Source: Verrucomicrobiota bacterium (GTDB taxonomy: Bacteria; Chlamydiota; Chlamydiia; Chlamydiales; SM23-39). From it: a stretch of DNA of 33,437 nucleotides. The notes below the pieces were generated by a model. The model searched no databases. It had not been told where the DNA came from and worked only from the letters and a program-made list of their open reading frames with translations. A program made the position numbers and the translations under genes. Location: contig JAFEGL010000007.1 in assembly GCA_018239895.1 (NCBI GenBank), forward strand, positions 1 through 33,437. Direction: 5' to 3'. Below, piece by piece: positions 7,856 to 15,707 of the stretch (position 1 is its first letter; every line of letters starts with the position of its first letter).

Positions 7856-9219
7856 TCCTGTTTCCTCACAAGAGCAAACGATCCACCCACTGCATGAAGG
7901 AGTTCAATTCTTGACTTTTTATAGTGCTTTAGCGCTTGTACATGCTCGATTGTTGCTTGGATTTCATTCTCTTTAAGATCAAGCAGGGCATAGCTTCCAA
8001 GTGTCATGACATTATAGTGAGTCTGTCCGGCAATGATCTGTTTCTCAAGGTTGGGAAGGATTCTCACTTCTAAATCCTCCAGCTGGGATCGATATTTACT
8101 AGCTGTCTTAAAAAATTCTCTCACTTCAGAACAAGCCTGTACGGCTTTAGAAAGAAGCCTTTTTTGTGCTTGTTCTAGTTTTGCATGGTACCTCTTTTTT
8201 TCGCCTTGGCCATGGTTAAAAATAGGGATTTGAAGATCGATGGAAGGCCCTGTCGTTGTAAATCCTTCTGGTTGCATCTCTGAAGAGACTCCTATTAGAA
8301 GATTCGAGTAGGTCCACCAAGCTTTTAGTTTTGCTCTTTGTGCAATGGCATGGACTTCTCGCCGGACAGCTTCGACATCTAATCGGTTTTCTACGGCTGC
8401 CTGCTCCATTTGATATAAGTCGGGTAGATCGGGTTCTTGATCTTCATCAAGCTCTCCCGTAATTTTCCAAAAGGCTTCTTTTCCAAAGAGACCTAAGGCT
8501 CGATTCATTTTTTCTCTTGAAGCTTCTAAATCAGCTTCAAAACCTTTGAGGTTTTCTACGGCTTTTTCATACTCAATTTCTCGGTTCCTTGCAGTGAGTG
8601 CGTTAATATTCCCAGCCTTGTTTTGAAGATCTGCCAGCGCTGCTGCCATCTGCTTCAGCTCTATTCTTTTCTCTTCTTCTTTTAATTGGACTTCGAGGGC
8701 CTTCAGCTCAAGCCAGTGGATCTGCACTTCCTTGACAAGGTCAAGAACTCTTTGACCAACCTCGGCCTCAATGACTTTGATTTCAGCCTCAGCAGCTCTT
8801 TTGCGAAGTGGGATGAGAAAAAGATCCAGAAAATTGATAGCTGCATCAAAGAGGTTATTTAAACGATAGCTCGATTGGCTAGGAAATCGGACGCTGGCAC
8901 TAAAGAAGGGGTTTTGCATCAGTCCCGCTTCCAGCAGATCTGCATACCCGAGCTCTAGATTTTCGTAATAAGCAAATAAATCGGGATTATTGATCAAGGC
9001 GAGTTGAACTGCTTTTTCTTGGGTTAACCCTTCCTGTTGAATCTCTCGTAGGAGCTGCGCTTTAATTTCATTGACTCCTTCACGCCAGACGATCTTTTCC
9101 GGAATCCTCTCTTCAATAACCGCGCGAACTGTCTCAAAAGAGGAATCACTCGACCGGACGGAACATCCAGCGAGAAAAAGTCCGCAGAGAAAAAAATGGC
9201 TTAAAATGAGCTTATTCAT
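7852..9219 (-). CDS. TolC/CusC-like outer-membrane efflux lipoprotein
   Basis: This 455-residue protein has a lipobox LAGC (Cys19) and the long amphipathic helices of the outer-membrane efflux protein family (for example KALEVQLKEEEKRIELKQM and EQAQKRLLSKAVQACSEV), arranged as two repeats. The LTQEKAVQLALINNPDL segment is the usual start of the first repeat. Such proteins form the outer-membrane duct of tripartite exporters; the oxidase partner suggests copper efflux, as with CusC. No CusA or CusB homologue is in the window, so any inner-membrane pump would be elsewhere. It is first in a two-gene operon with the oxidase and is transcribed away from the Cys-rich peptide gene. Confidence 0.88.
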   Translation of the reverse strand: MNKLILSHFFLCGLFLAGCSVRSSDSSFETVRAVIEERIPEKIVWREGVNEIKAQLLREIQQEGLTQEKAVQLALINNPDLFAYYENLELGYADLLEAGLMQNPFFSASVRFPSQSSYRLNNLFDAAINFLDLFLIPLRKRAAEAEIKVIEAEVGQRVLDLVKEVQIHWLELKALEVQLKEEEKRIELKQMAAALADLQNKAGNINALTARNREIEYEKAVENLKGFEADLEASREKMNRALGLFGKEAFWKITGELDEDQEPDLPDLYQMEQAAVENRLDVEAVRREVHAIAQRAKLKAWWTYSNLLIGVSSEMQPEGFTTTGPSIDLQIPIFNHGQGEKKRYHAKLEQAQKRLLSKAVQACSEVREFFKTASKYRSQLEDLEVRILPNLEKQIIAGQTHYNVMTLGSYALLDLKENEIQATIEHVQALKHYKKSRIELLHAVGGSFALVRKQE

Positions 9220-9296
9220 ACCTTTCCCATATCGAAAACAAGAGAGAAAAACAAGGAAATATGTAAATAAAATTTTTTAAGCCTGGCATGCACTGC

Positions 9297-9325
9297 TTGT
9301 ATAAAAAGTGAAAAGGTCATACTTT
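9297..9325 (+). promoter_or_regulatory. Possible promoter of the Cys-rich peptide gene
   Basis: TTGTAT (9297-9302) and TACTTT (9320-9325) are separated by 17 bases in the 143-bp divergent region between the TolC-like gene and the 44-aa peptide gene. I see no clear CueR- or CsoR-type palindrome here. Confidence 0.35.
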
Positions 9326-9362
9326 TAAGAAAGGCTTTCGTTTACAAACAAAGGAGCATCGT

Positions 9363-9497
9363 ATGAAAAAGATTTTCTTAACTTTTATGGCAGTTAGCCT
9401 GGGACTCATTTCTTTTGCCTCTGCTAAAGACTGTGGCTGCAAAGGATCGGCTGAGAAATGCACTTGTACTGAATGTCATTGCCCTTCATGTAAGTAA
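9363..9497 (+). CDS. Secreted 44-aa Cys-rich metallothionein-like peptide
   Basis: This short gene has AAGGAG 6 bases before its ATG. Residues 1-21 form a clear signal peptide (MKKIFLTFMAVSLGLISFAS then A21). The mature 23 residues contain seven cysteines at 24, 26, 33, 35, 38, 40 and 43 plus His39, in the pattern CxC-x6-CxC-xx-CxC-xx-C. This density is metallothionein-like, and its place between a copper oxidase operon and two metal ATPases argues for periplasmic or outer-membrane-associated Cu(I), Zn or Cd binding. I recognise no named family. It precedes the next small exported protein by 25 bases and probably shares its transcript. Confidence 0.8.
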   Translation: MKKIFLTFMAVSLGLISFASAKDCGCKGSAEKCTCTECHCPSCK

Positions 9498-9522
9498 GAT
9501 CAGAAATAGCATAGGATGTTGA

Positions 9523-9846
9523 ATGAAAATGCAAAAGATCATAGGTCCTCTTGTGATGGCCTGCTGTAGTTATTTTGGCTCTGTTCATGCGGAAAATTCT
9601 CAAGATTTGGATGGAATTGTAGCAGCCAGTCCCCCTTATGAAAGACATCATTACAAGAAAGAGTGTAAAAATTTTTCAGAGGAGACAAAAAGATTTTCCG
9701 ACAAGTTGAATGATAAAAATCTAAAGATCTTTTGTGAAGATTTTAACGATGCGCAGCGAGAGCAAGCGATTCAAATGGCTAGCCAAAAAGGGATGAATAT
9801 GACACCAGACCAAGCCGTTGAAATGGTTGCAGCTAAAAAGAACTGA
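9523..9846 (+). CDS. Small exported protein, 107 aa, unknown function
   Basis: An N-terminal signal peptide (about 1-23, ending SVHA) is followed by a soluble, Lys-rich domain with two cysteines (KECKNF and KIFCED) that could form a disulfide. The C-terminal part, QAIQMASQKGMNMTPDQAVEMVAAKK, is helical. AGGA lies upstream of the ATG at 9523; an ATG at 9529 is also possible. It follows the Cys-rich peptide gene by 25 bases and precedes the metal ATPases, so a periplasmic role in metal handling is plausible. I do not recognise a family. Confidence 0.7.
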   Translation: MKMQKIIGPLVMACCSYFGSVHAENSQDLDGIVAASPPYERHHYKKECKNFSEETKRFSDKLNDKNLKIFCEDFNDAQREQAIQMASQKGMNMTPDQAVEMVAAKKN

Positions 9847-9962
9847 GCCATCAATGAGATGAAAAGATGTTTTTTGGCATAAAATGTCTTTATACGACTC
9901 TCGATTTGTTTTATTTAAATCTAGAGGAGGAAAAAAGCAATCTATAAATTATAAGATTAAAC

Positions 9963-11927
9963 ATGAAACAAGACCATTACTGCCCTTCTTGTCCTAAAAA
10001 TGAAAAGAACCCAACTCGTTCTGCTTATCAAAAAGAATCAAAGCTCGTTTGGCTTGGCATTGGAGCGGCGCTTGTAGCTGTCTTTGAATTTTTATCTTTG
10101 GCTGGGATTCGTTTGCCTGATCCTATTGCTCTACCATTTTTTCTAGCGGTTACTGTTATTTTTGGCTATCAAACACTTTGGCATGGCCTCCAAGCTTTAT
10201 TGCGGCTTAATTTCAGAAATATTAATTCTCTCATGCTTATAGCAGTAACAGGCGCCTTTTATCTTAAAGAATATCCGGAAGGAACTATTGTTATCATTCT
10301 ATTTGCCCTAGCCGAAAGACTAGAGGATATTGGAATAGAGAAAAGTCAATCAGCCATAGACCAATTGATTAATAAGATGCCAAAGATGGCACAAATTAAA
10401 GGAAAGACTCAAGAAATACCGATTGATCAGGTGCAAATTGGGGAAATCATGCTGGTTAAACCTTTTGATATGATCCCTTTAGATGGCCTTGTAAAATCTG
10501 GCGTTTCTTTTGTCGATGAAGCGCCAATAACGGGAGAGCCCATTGCCAAAGACAAGCGTAACGGCGATCTTGTATTTGCCGGGACTTTAAATAAACAGGG
10601 CTTTTTAGAAATCGAAGTCACTAAGACGTCTTCCGATTCAACCCTCGCTAAAATCAAAGAGTTAACTTTTAACGCTATCAAAAATAAATCTGAAACGCAG
10701 AAGTTTATCGAAAAATTCTCCCGGTATTATACACCTACAATCATCCTATTAGCACTCGCCTGGACAATCTTCCCTTGGTTAGTATTACAAAGGCCTTTTG
10801 ATCAAGGGTTTTCCCAAGCTATCATACTGCTTGTAATCGCTTGTCCTTGCGCTTTAGTTATTTCCACTCCTATCTCAATTTTTTCAGCAATTGGTAATGC
10901 TTCTTCCTCTGGAGCTCTAATCAAAGGAGGCAAGTACTTGGAAATTATTGGACAAATCAAAGCCATTGCCTTAGATAAAACACGAACATTAACTTACGGA
11001 GAACCTGTTGTTACAGACATTCTTCCTTTTGGACAAACGACAAAAGAGGACTTGCTTGGTTGTGCAGCAGGAATCGAGGCTTTCTCCGAACACCCTTTAG
11101 CTCAAAGCATTACAGACTCGGCCAAAGAACAGCAGTTTAATCCACATAAAGTAGAAAATTTTGAAAGCATTGTAGGGAAAGGAGCTAAAGCAGATTGTCT
11201 TGTATGCGATGAAAAACACCATTGCATTGGTAAATTAGAATTTATCTTGGAAGAACACAAAGTTCCTCAAGAGATAGTGCAAAAAATCGAAGAATTACAA
11301 AAACAGGGGAAAACGGTCATTGTTGTAAGCACTCATCAAGAAGTTGAAGGAATCATTGCTTTAGAAGATAAGGTGAGGCCTGATAGCGCGGAGCTAATTT
11401 CTAAACTTCATTCTCTTGGCATCACCACTATCATGTTGACAGGAGACCATTCTAATGCAGCTGCTTCTATTGCAAAGAGCCTTGGGATAAATCATGTCAA
11501 AGCGGACCTTCTTCCAGAAGATAAATCTCAAGCTATCTCCGAGCTAGTCAAAAAATATGGAACAGTTGGAATGTTTGGAGATGGAATCAATGACGCACCT
11601 GCTTTAGCTTTATCAAGCGTTGGTATTTCTATTAGCTCTCTTGGAAGCGACACGGCTTTAGAAGCAGCATCTATTGTTCTTTTAAATGATCGTCTGAACC
11701 TTATTCCATTTTTAGTTCTCTTAGGCCGTAAGACTTTAACAACAATTAAAATAAACACTTCGGCTGCAATATTAATTAAGATATTATTTGTTGGGCTTGC
11801 TTTGTTAGGTCTTGCAAATTTGGCTTTAGCGATATTCGCAGATGTTGGGGTGACGATTCTTGTCATTTTGTATAGCTTAAGACTCATGAAGTGGAAGGGT
11901 GATAAAAGTTTTACAGGGATTCATTGA
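9963..11927 (+). CDS. P1B-type metal-transporting ATPase, Zn/Cd/Pb class, with variant phosphorylation motif
   Basis: This 654-residue inner-membrane pump would expel Zn, Cd or Pb ions. It has the short N-terminal motif CPSC, TGEP (190-193), the transport motif CPC (295-297), SEHPLA with the P1B HP pair (377-378), LTGDH and GDGINDAP (about 539). The last helix [18 protein letters not shown] carries the DxG seen in ZntA/CadA (P1B-2) pumps. The phosphorylation loop reads DKTRTLT (Asp338) instead of DKTGTLT. There is no full N-terminal metal-binding domain. A strong Shine-Dalgarno stretch (9924-9931, GAGGAGGA) lies about 30 bases before the ATG, too far for normal use. It overlaps copA by one base (TGATG). 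Confidence 0.85.
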   Translation: MKQDHYCPSCPKNEKNPTRSAYQKESKLVWLGIGAALVAVFEFLSLAGIRLPDPIALPFFLAVTVIFGYQTLWHGLQALLRLNFRNINSLMLIAVTGAFYLKEYPEGTIVIILFALAERLEDIGIEKSQSAIDQLINKMPKMAQIKGKTQEIPIDQVQIGEIMLVKPFDMIPLDGLVKSGVSFVDEAPITGEPIAKDKRNGDLVFAGTLNKQGFLEIEVTKTSSDSTLAKIKELTFNAIKNKSETQKFIEKFSRYYTPTIILLALAWTIFPWLVLQRPFDQGFSQAIILLVIACPCALVISTPISIFSAIGNASSSGALIKGGKYLEIIGQIKAIALDKTRTLTYGEPVVTDILPFGQTTKEDLLGCAAGIEAFSEHPLAQSITDSAKEQQFNPHKVENFESIVGKGAKADCLVCDEKHHCIGKLEFILEEHKVPQEIVQKIEELQKQGKTVIVVSTHQEVEGIIALEDKVRPDSAELISKLHSLGITTIMLTGDHSNAAASIAKSLGINHVKADLLPEDKSQAISELVKKYGTVGMFGDGINDAPALALSSVGISISSLGSDTALEAASIVLLNDRLNLIPFLVLLGRKTLTTIKINTSAAILIKILFVGLALLGLANLALAIFADVGVTILVILYSLRLMKWKGDKSFTGIH

Positions 11928-14041
11928 TGGCCGAGCAACAAGAATACACCTGTCCCATGCATCCTCAAGTTGTACAGCCTGGACCTGGGAGCTGTCCCAT
12001 TTGCGGAATGGCTTTAGAGCCTAAAGTTTTTACAGTAGAGAAGGAGGAAAATGCAGAGCTAAAACAAATGACTCGGCGTTTTTGGGTTGGTCTCTTCTTA
12101 ACGTTACCTATCTTGTTTTTTACTATGATAGGGCCTCTCTTTTCTCTCAGGTTTTCACCTGCTGTTAGCATATGGATTCAGGCAGCTCTTGCAACACCAG
12201 TGGTCCTCTGGGGAGGATGGCCATTTTTCACGCGCGGCTGGAGTTCAATTATCCATCGTAATCTAAATATGTTCACCTTGATTAGCATCGGTGTAGGCGC
12301 AGCTTACCTCTATAGTATGATTGCTGTATTCTGGCCTTCGATCTTTCCTTCCTCTTTTCAAAATGAAAATAATGAAATTCCCGTTTATTTTGAGGCGGCT
12401 AGCGTGATCACTGTCTTAGTTCTCTTGGGACAGGTTTTAGAGCTGCGAGCTAGAGATAGAACAAGCCATGCGATCCGAGAACTCTTAAACTTAGCACCTA
12501 AGACAGCTCGTCTTATTTTAGAGGATAAAAATGAGAAAGACATCCCTCTCGAAGAGGTGAAAAAAGGAGATGCGTTGCGTGTAAGACCTGGCGAAAAAGT
12601 TCCAACTGATGGAATCGTCCTTGAAGGAAGCAGTTCCATAGACGAATCTATGATCACCGGAGAACCTTTTCCTGTAACAAAACATGTTGGCGACAAAGTA
12701 ACAGGGGCTACTTTGAATGGTAGTGGCAGTTTTATCATGCGAGCGGAAAAGGTTGGGAGTGAAACACTGCTTGCCAGAATTATTCACATGGTCAGTGAGG
12801 CACAGCGGAGCCGTGCACCTATTCAGAAACTTGCGGATCTAGTCTCTTCTTATTTTGTCCCTGTTGTTGTGGCTATAGCCCTTCTCACATTTATCATTTG
12901 GGGACTAGTAGGTTCTGCCCCTGCTTTAGCCCATGCACTCATTAACGCTGTCGCTGTTCTTATCATTGCTTGTCCCTGTGCGTTGGGTCTTGCAACCCCT
13001 ATGTCCATTATGGTCGGTGTAGGACAAGGTGCTAGAGCTGGCATTTTAATAAAAAATGCTGAAGCTCTTGAGATGATGTCTAAAGTGAACACCGTGGTCG
13101 TAGATAAAACGGGAACTCTAACGGAAGGGAAACCAAAGCTAACGACGATTGTGAGTTTTGGAGAAAAAAGTGAGGGCGAGCTCCTTCAGCTGGCCGCTAG
13201 CTTGGAAATTGCCAGTGAACATCCATTAGGGACTCCCATTGTATCCAGTGCCAAAGAGAAAAACCTATCCTTACTGCCGATAGAAGATTTTAAGAGTATG
13301 ACAGGGAAAGGGATCATTGGAAAAATAACCGGAAAAACGGTAGCTATTGGCAATCAAAAGCTCCTCTCAGATTTAAAGATTGATCTGGGTATCGCCTTAG
13401 AAAAAGCTGACTCTTTCCGCCAACAAGGCCAAACCGTCTTATATTTAGCGATAGATGAGAAATTAGCTGGAGTTCTTGCCGTCTCAGATGTCATTAAAGC
13501 CTCTACCAAAGAAGCCATTGAACTGCTTCACCAAGAGGGTATTCGGATTGTTATGGTAACAGGGGACAACAAGACAACAGCCTGGGCTGTGGGAAAAGCG
13601 CTGGATATCGATGAAATTGAAGCAGAGGTACTACCCGAGGATAAGAACAGGATCATCAAGCGTCTTCAAACTGAGGGACGGATTGTAGCTATGGCTGGAG
13701 ATGGCATCAATGATGCTCCAGCGCTTGCCCAGGCCAATGTCGGCATTGCAATGGGGACTGGGACTGACATCGCTATAGAAAGTGCAGGGATTACCCTTGT
13801 TAAAGGAGATCTCAGAGGAATTGCAAGAGCCAGGAAACTCAGCCATGCCACTATGCGTAATATTAAACAAAATCTCTGGTTTGCTTTTATTTACAACACT
13901 TTAGGGGTTCCGATCGCGGCGGGAGTGCTTTATCCGGTATTTGGGCTTTTACTGAGCCCTATTATCGCCAGCGCAGCGATGACCCTAAGCTCCGTATCTG
14001 TGATTATGAATTCACTCAGATTAAATAGACAAAAATTATGA
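11927..14041 (+). CDS. copA: Copper-exporting P1B-1 ATPase with N-terminal heavy-metal-binding domain
   Basis: This 704-residue pump would export Cu(I) from the cytoplasm. The N-terminus has a YHS-like heavy-metal-binding module, YTCPMHP then [10 protein letters not shown] (about 7-33), in place of the usual ferredoxin-like CxxC domain. Core motifs are intact: TGEP (about 245), CPC (349-351), [11 protein letters not shown] (Asp393), SEHPLG (about 431), TGDN and GDGIND (591-596). The P1B-1 signatures in the last helices are present: [13 protein letters not shown] and [15 protein letters not shown]. The ATG at 11,927 overlaps the upstream stop (TGATG); a TTG one codon earlier is less likely. 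Two tiny membrane-peptide genes follow. Confidence 0.92.
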   Translation: MAEQQEYTCPMHPQVVQPGPGSCPICGMALEPKVFTVEKEENAELKQMTRRFWVGLFLTLPILFFTMIGPLFSLRFSPAVSIWIQAALATPVVLWGGWPFFTRGWSSIIHRNLNMFTLISIGVGAAYLYSMIAVFWPSIFPSSFQNENNEIPVYFEAASVITVLVLLGQVLELRARDRTSHAIRELLNLAPKTARLILEDKNEKDIPLEEVKKGDALRVRPGEKVPTDGIVLEGSSSIDESMITGEPFPVTKHVGDKVTGATLNGSGSFIMRAEKVGSETLLARIIHMVSEAQRSRAPIQKLADLVSSYFVPVVVAIALLTFIIWGLVGSAPALAHALINAVAVLIIACPCALGLATPMSIMVGVGQGARAGILIKNAEALEMMSKVNTVVVDKTGTLTEGKPKLTTIVSFGEKSEGELLQLAASLEIASEHPLGTPIVSSAKEKNLSLLPIEDFKSMTGKGIIGKITGKTVAIGNQKLLSDLKIDLGIALEKADSFRQQGQTVLYLAIDEKLAGVLAVSDVIKASTKEAIELLHQEGIRIVMVTGDNKTTAWAVGKALDIDEIEAEVLPEDKNRIIKRLQTEGRIVAMAGDGINDAPALAQANVGIAMGTGTDIAIESAGITLVKGDLRGIARARKLSHATMRNIKQNLWFAFIYNTLGVPIAAGVLYPVFGLLLSPIIASAAMTLSSVSVIMNSLRLNRQKL

Positions 14042-14088
14042 TAGCCTGTACCGATAAGATGAATGGCAAACTAGAATGAGGGCACTGT

Positions 14089-14217
14089 ATGGAGTGGACA
14101 ACTATCCTTTTAATACTTGTTCTAGCAGTTTGCATGCTTGGTTGCTGCGGCGGTTCGATTTTTAGAAGACGAAATAAAAATAAAGATCACGATGATACCC
14201 ATAAAGGGTGTCATTAA
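14089..14217 (+). CDS. 42-aa membrane peptide with Cys/His-rich ends
   Basis: GAGGG lies 6 bases before the ATG. Residues about 4-20 form one hydrophobic helix containing Cys15, Cys19 and Cys20. A basic stop-transfer RRRNKNK follows, and the tail is metal-ligand-rich (His34, His38, Cys41, His42). The CMLGCC segment could also be a weak lipobox. It starts 47 bases after copA and belongs to the same presumed operon. A copper-binding or ATPase-associated role is inferred from composition and context only. Confidence 0.6.
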   Translation: MEWTTILLILVLAVCMLGCCGGSIFRRRNKNKDHDDTHKGCH

Positions 14218-14241
14218 AAACATGAAAAGGGGAAATTTTCT

Positions 14242-14382
14242 ATGGACGGTTCAATGCAGATGAATATGATGGGTGGGGGAATGATGTGGTGTGCGATATT
14301 ATTTGTAGTTCTCGTTGCCTCGTCGGTTATTCAAACCGTGGTTCTCATAAAAATCCTACAGCACTTCAAAAAGGGAAAATGA
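14242..14382 (+). CDS. 46-aa Met-rich membrane peptide
   Basis: AAAAGGGGAAA precedes the ATG. The first 17 residues hold seven methionines (positions 1, 5, 7, 9, 10, 14, 15) and Cys17, in a pattern such as MQMNMMGGGMM. A single membrane helix (about 18-37) and a basic tail HFKKGK follow. Met-rich extracytoplasmic termini are typical Cu(I) ligands. It lies 24 bases after the 42-aa peptide gene. I recognise no named family; the composition resembles small Met-rich or SHOCT-like membrane proteins found beside copper ATPases. Confidence 0.6.
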   Translation: MDGSMQMNMMGGGMMWCAILFVVLVASSVIQTVVLIKILQHFKKGK

Positions 14383-14390
14383 GAAGAAGC

Positions 14391-14410
14391 TTGTAATGCT
14401 ACAATTTTTT
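14391..14410 (+). terminator. Weak terminator at the end of the metal operon
   Basis: The short stem TTGTA / TACAA with loop ATGC is followed by six T residues. The stem is only 5 bp, so the call is tentative, but the position right after the last peptide gene fits. Confidence 0.35.
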
Positions 14411-14471
14411 AATTAAAGGTAAAAAGTTTAAATAAACTGATGTTTTTTCTAAAAATTCAACTTTGGGCCTA

Positions 14472-14693
14472 TCAGTAGAATATTTTGTAAGACCCTTTGG
14501 GTATTTGCAGATAATCGGGGTCTCTTCCATTATCAGGCAAGAATAAGACGGTTTCGACATCGATATCAATCTTATCGAGGTCACACTGCTCCATGGCAGG
14601 ATCATAAATAACCATGGCAAAATTCGGCTTGCCGTCTTTTAAGCGAAAGACTTTCTCTAGGTTTTCAACTCGTTTTTTATTGATGAGCTTCAT
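14472..14693 (-). CDS. Hypothetical protein, 73 aa, partner of the DUF5681 gene
   Basis: This is a small soluble, mixed-charge protein with no recognised family. It begins MKLINKKRVENLEKVF and has a central YDPAMEQCDLDKIDIDVETV segment with predicted strands. It overlaps the upstream DUF5681 gene by 17 bases on the same strand, so the two are likely cotranscribed and translationally coupled. The noncoding stretch before it (14,411-14,471) holds nothing I can identify. Confidence 0.55.
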   Translation of the reverse strand: MKLINKKRVENLEKVFRLKDGKPNFAMVIYDPAMEQCDLDKIDIDVETVLFLPDNGRDPDYLQIPKGSYKIFY

Positions 14694-15159
14694 AGTTTAA
14701 CTTCTTGTTGATGCTTTCTTCAATACTCTTCAGTCTTACCTCAAGCTGGCAAGATTCTAAAGCTTTGGAATAGCTCTCGACTGTTCTTGAGAGCAATTCA
14801 CCTTCGGAAGGCGTGATTTTTCCTTTTCCAACGGCATTCACAATAAAACCAACAGCACTTAGTACATCACTGTAGGTGGTGATGGTAGGAAGATCAATTT
14901 TAATGCATCGGTCTTTTCTAGGCGGAAGGAATCTCTCTAAAATCATCTTGGCAGCTTGCATGTTGCCATTCAGTGCTTCCTCTTCGACTTTTTTGCAGAT
15001 TTTATCTAAAGAGCCTTCTAAGAGGGCTTCGGCAGCAAGTGTAGATCTGTTTCTAGCACCCTTGGGCTTGCCATTGGGGTTGCCCGAATGACCCTTCTTA
15101 TATCTCCCCTTCTCCTGTATCTGTCCTGTATTTTCAGGCAATTTCATCTCTTCTGTCAT
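14677..15159 (-). CDS. DUF5681 domain protein
   Basis: This 160-residue protein has the DUF5681 opening, GRYKKGHSGNPNGKPKGARN, followed by a helical domain with GNMQAAKMILERFLPPRKDR. This family is common in phage- and transposon-associated loci; its function is not established, although the basic N-terminal motif suggests DNA binding. The C-terminal half contains ESYSKALESCQLEVRLKSIEE, probably a coiled coil. It is the rightmost gene of the element, transcribed inward, and overlaps the 73-aa gene by 17 bases. Confidence 0.7.
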   Translation of the reverse strand: MTEEMKLPENTGQIQEKGRYKKGHSGNPNGKPKGARNRSTLAAEALLEGSLDKICKKVEEEALNGNMQAAKMILERFLPPRKDRCIKIDLPTITTYSDVLSAVGFIVNAVGKGKITPSEGELLSRTVESYSKALESCQLEVRLKSIEESINKKLNYEAHQ

Positions 15160-15368
15160 AATTTTCCATCATCTGACAGTGACAGTAGCAGATAAAAGGA
15201 TTTTTTGAGAATAGTTCAAAATCGCTCAACTAAAAAGAAACTAGATAGAACCTATGAACAGATTTAAAATGTCAGAGATTATTTAAGATTTTTGGAAATT
15301 TTTGACCCAACTGCGTGAGAACAAGGAGTAAATCCTTACGCTCTTTTTTGTCTCTTTAAGACGAAAAA

Positions 15369-15387
15369 GTTGGACAGGAGTTGGACA
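15369..15387 (+). repeat. 11-bp-period GTTGGACA repeats, right arm of the element
   Basis: GTTGGACA occurs at 15,369-15,376 and 15,380-15,387, the same sequence, spacing and orientation as at 237-255. The block lies 104 bases inside the right att core, mirroring the 119 bases on the left. In the excised circle the two blocks would flank the core as the P and P' arms. Confidence 0.65.
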
Positions 15388-15422
15388 AAAAATCGCCTTC
15401 CAGAATTTTCAGCTGGAAGGCG
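15388..15422 (-). terminator. Element-borne terminator for the tRNA-Thr/tRNA-Tyr transcript
   Basis: A perfect 10-bp stem (15,394-15,403 and 15,413-15,422, CGCCTTCCAG / CTGGAAGGCG) is followed on the minus strand by ATTTTTTG. It lies 30 bases past the tRNA-Tyr 3' end and inside the element, so it would replace the native terminator displaced to 35-55. Confidence 0.75.
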
Positions 15423-15451
15423 AACGTTGTAACCCTTTAATTATAAGGGAT

Positions 15452-15533
15452 TGGGGGCGGCTGGACTCGAACCAGCGGAGGCCGAAGCCGAGGGATTTAC
15501 AGTCCCCTGCAATTGCCGCTATGCGACACCCCC
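15452..15533 (-). tRNA. tRNA-Tyr (anticodon GTA), integration target
   Basis: The cloverleaf is complete: acceptor GGGGGTG / CGCCCCC, anticodon loop CTGTAAA, a long variable arm with GGC-TTCG-GCC, T arm GCTGG / CCAGC and discriminator A; the CCA end is not encoded. From the anticodon loop to the 3' end the sequence differs from the displaced half at 63-117, consistent with an element-supplied 3' half. Confidence 0.95.
15492..15506. other. Attachment-site core, right copy
   Basis: These 15 bases are identical to 103-117 and form the anticodon stem-loop of the intact tRNA-Tyr. Together the two cores define an element of about 15.39 kb. Confidence 0.75.
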
Positions 15534-15563
15534 AAAATATAAATTTCGGGAAAAAACGTAGGT

Positions 15564-15595
15564 TGAGCTTAACAACTTTTTAATTTTGTCTCAAC
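15564..15595 (-). promoter_or_regulatory. Possible promoter between tRNA-Thr and tRNA-Tyr
   Basis: Read on the minus strand, TTGAGA is followed after 17 bases by TAAGCT, about 30 bases before tRNA-Tyr. The same stretch contains a GGTTGAG / CTCAACC inverted repeat. The -10 match is poor, so cotranscription with tRNA-Thr is equally possible. Confidence 0.3.
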
Positions 15596-15604
15596 CTTGG
15601 AATT

Positions 15605-15677
15605 TGCTGGCGAAAGGAATTGAACCCTCAACCATCCGATTACAAGTCGGGCGCTCTACCAATTGAGCTACGCCAGC
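15605..15677 (-). tRNA. tRNA-Thr (anticodon TGT)
   Basis: A 73-base cloverleaf with acceptor GCTGGCG / CGCCAGC, anticodon loop CTTGTAA and T loop TTCAATT. It lies upstream of tRNA-Tyr on the same strand, 71 bases away. Confidence 0.95.
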
Positions 15678-15707
15678 GCAAAGATGAAAGTTATAACAAA
15701 AAGATCG

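Larger units (their letters stand above)
15160..15451. other. Noncoding right end of the element
   Basis: No credible gene lies here. The stretch is AT-rich and holds the right-arm GTTGGACA repeats (15,369-15,387) and a terminator-like hairpin (15,394-15,422). The promoter of the DUF5681 gene should be in its left part, but I see no convincing consensus. Confidence 0.6.

Noticed and set aside
11528..11887. 119-codon minus-strand frame opposite the Zn/Cd ATPase
   Set aside because: It lies wholly within the conserved C-terminal part of the pump gene and has no ribosome binding site or domain.
1..15540. CRISPR array or IS element
   Set aside because: I found no regularly spaced repeats beyond the two-copy arm sites and no DDE transposase or terminal inverted repeats.
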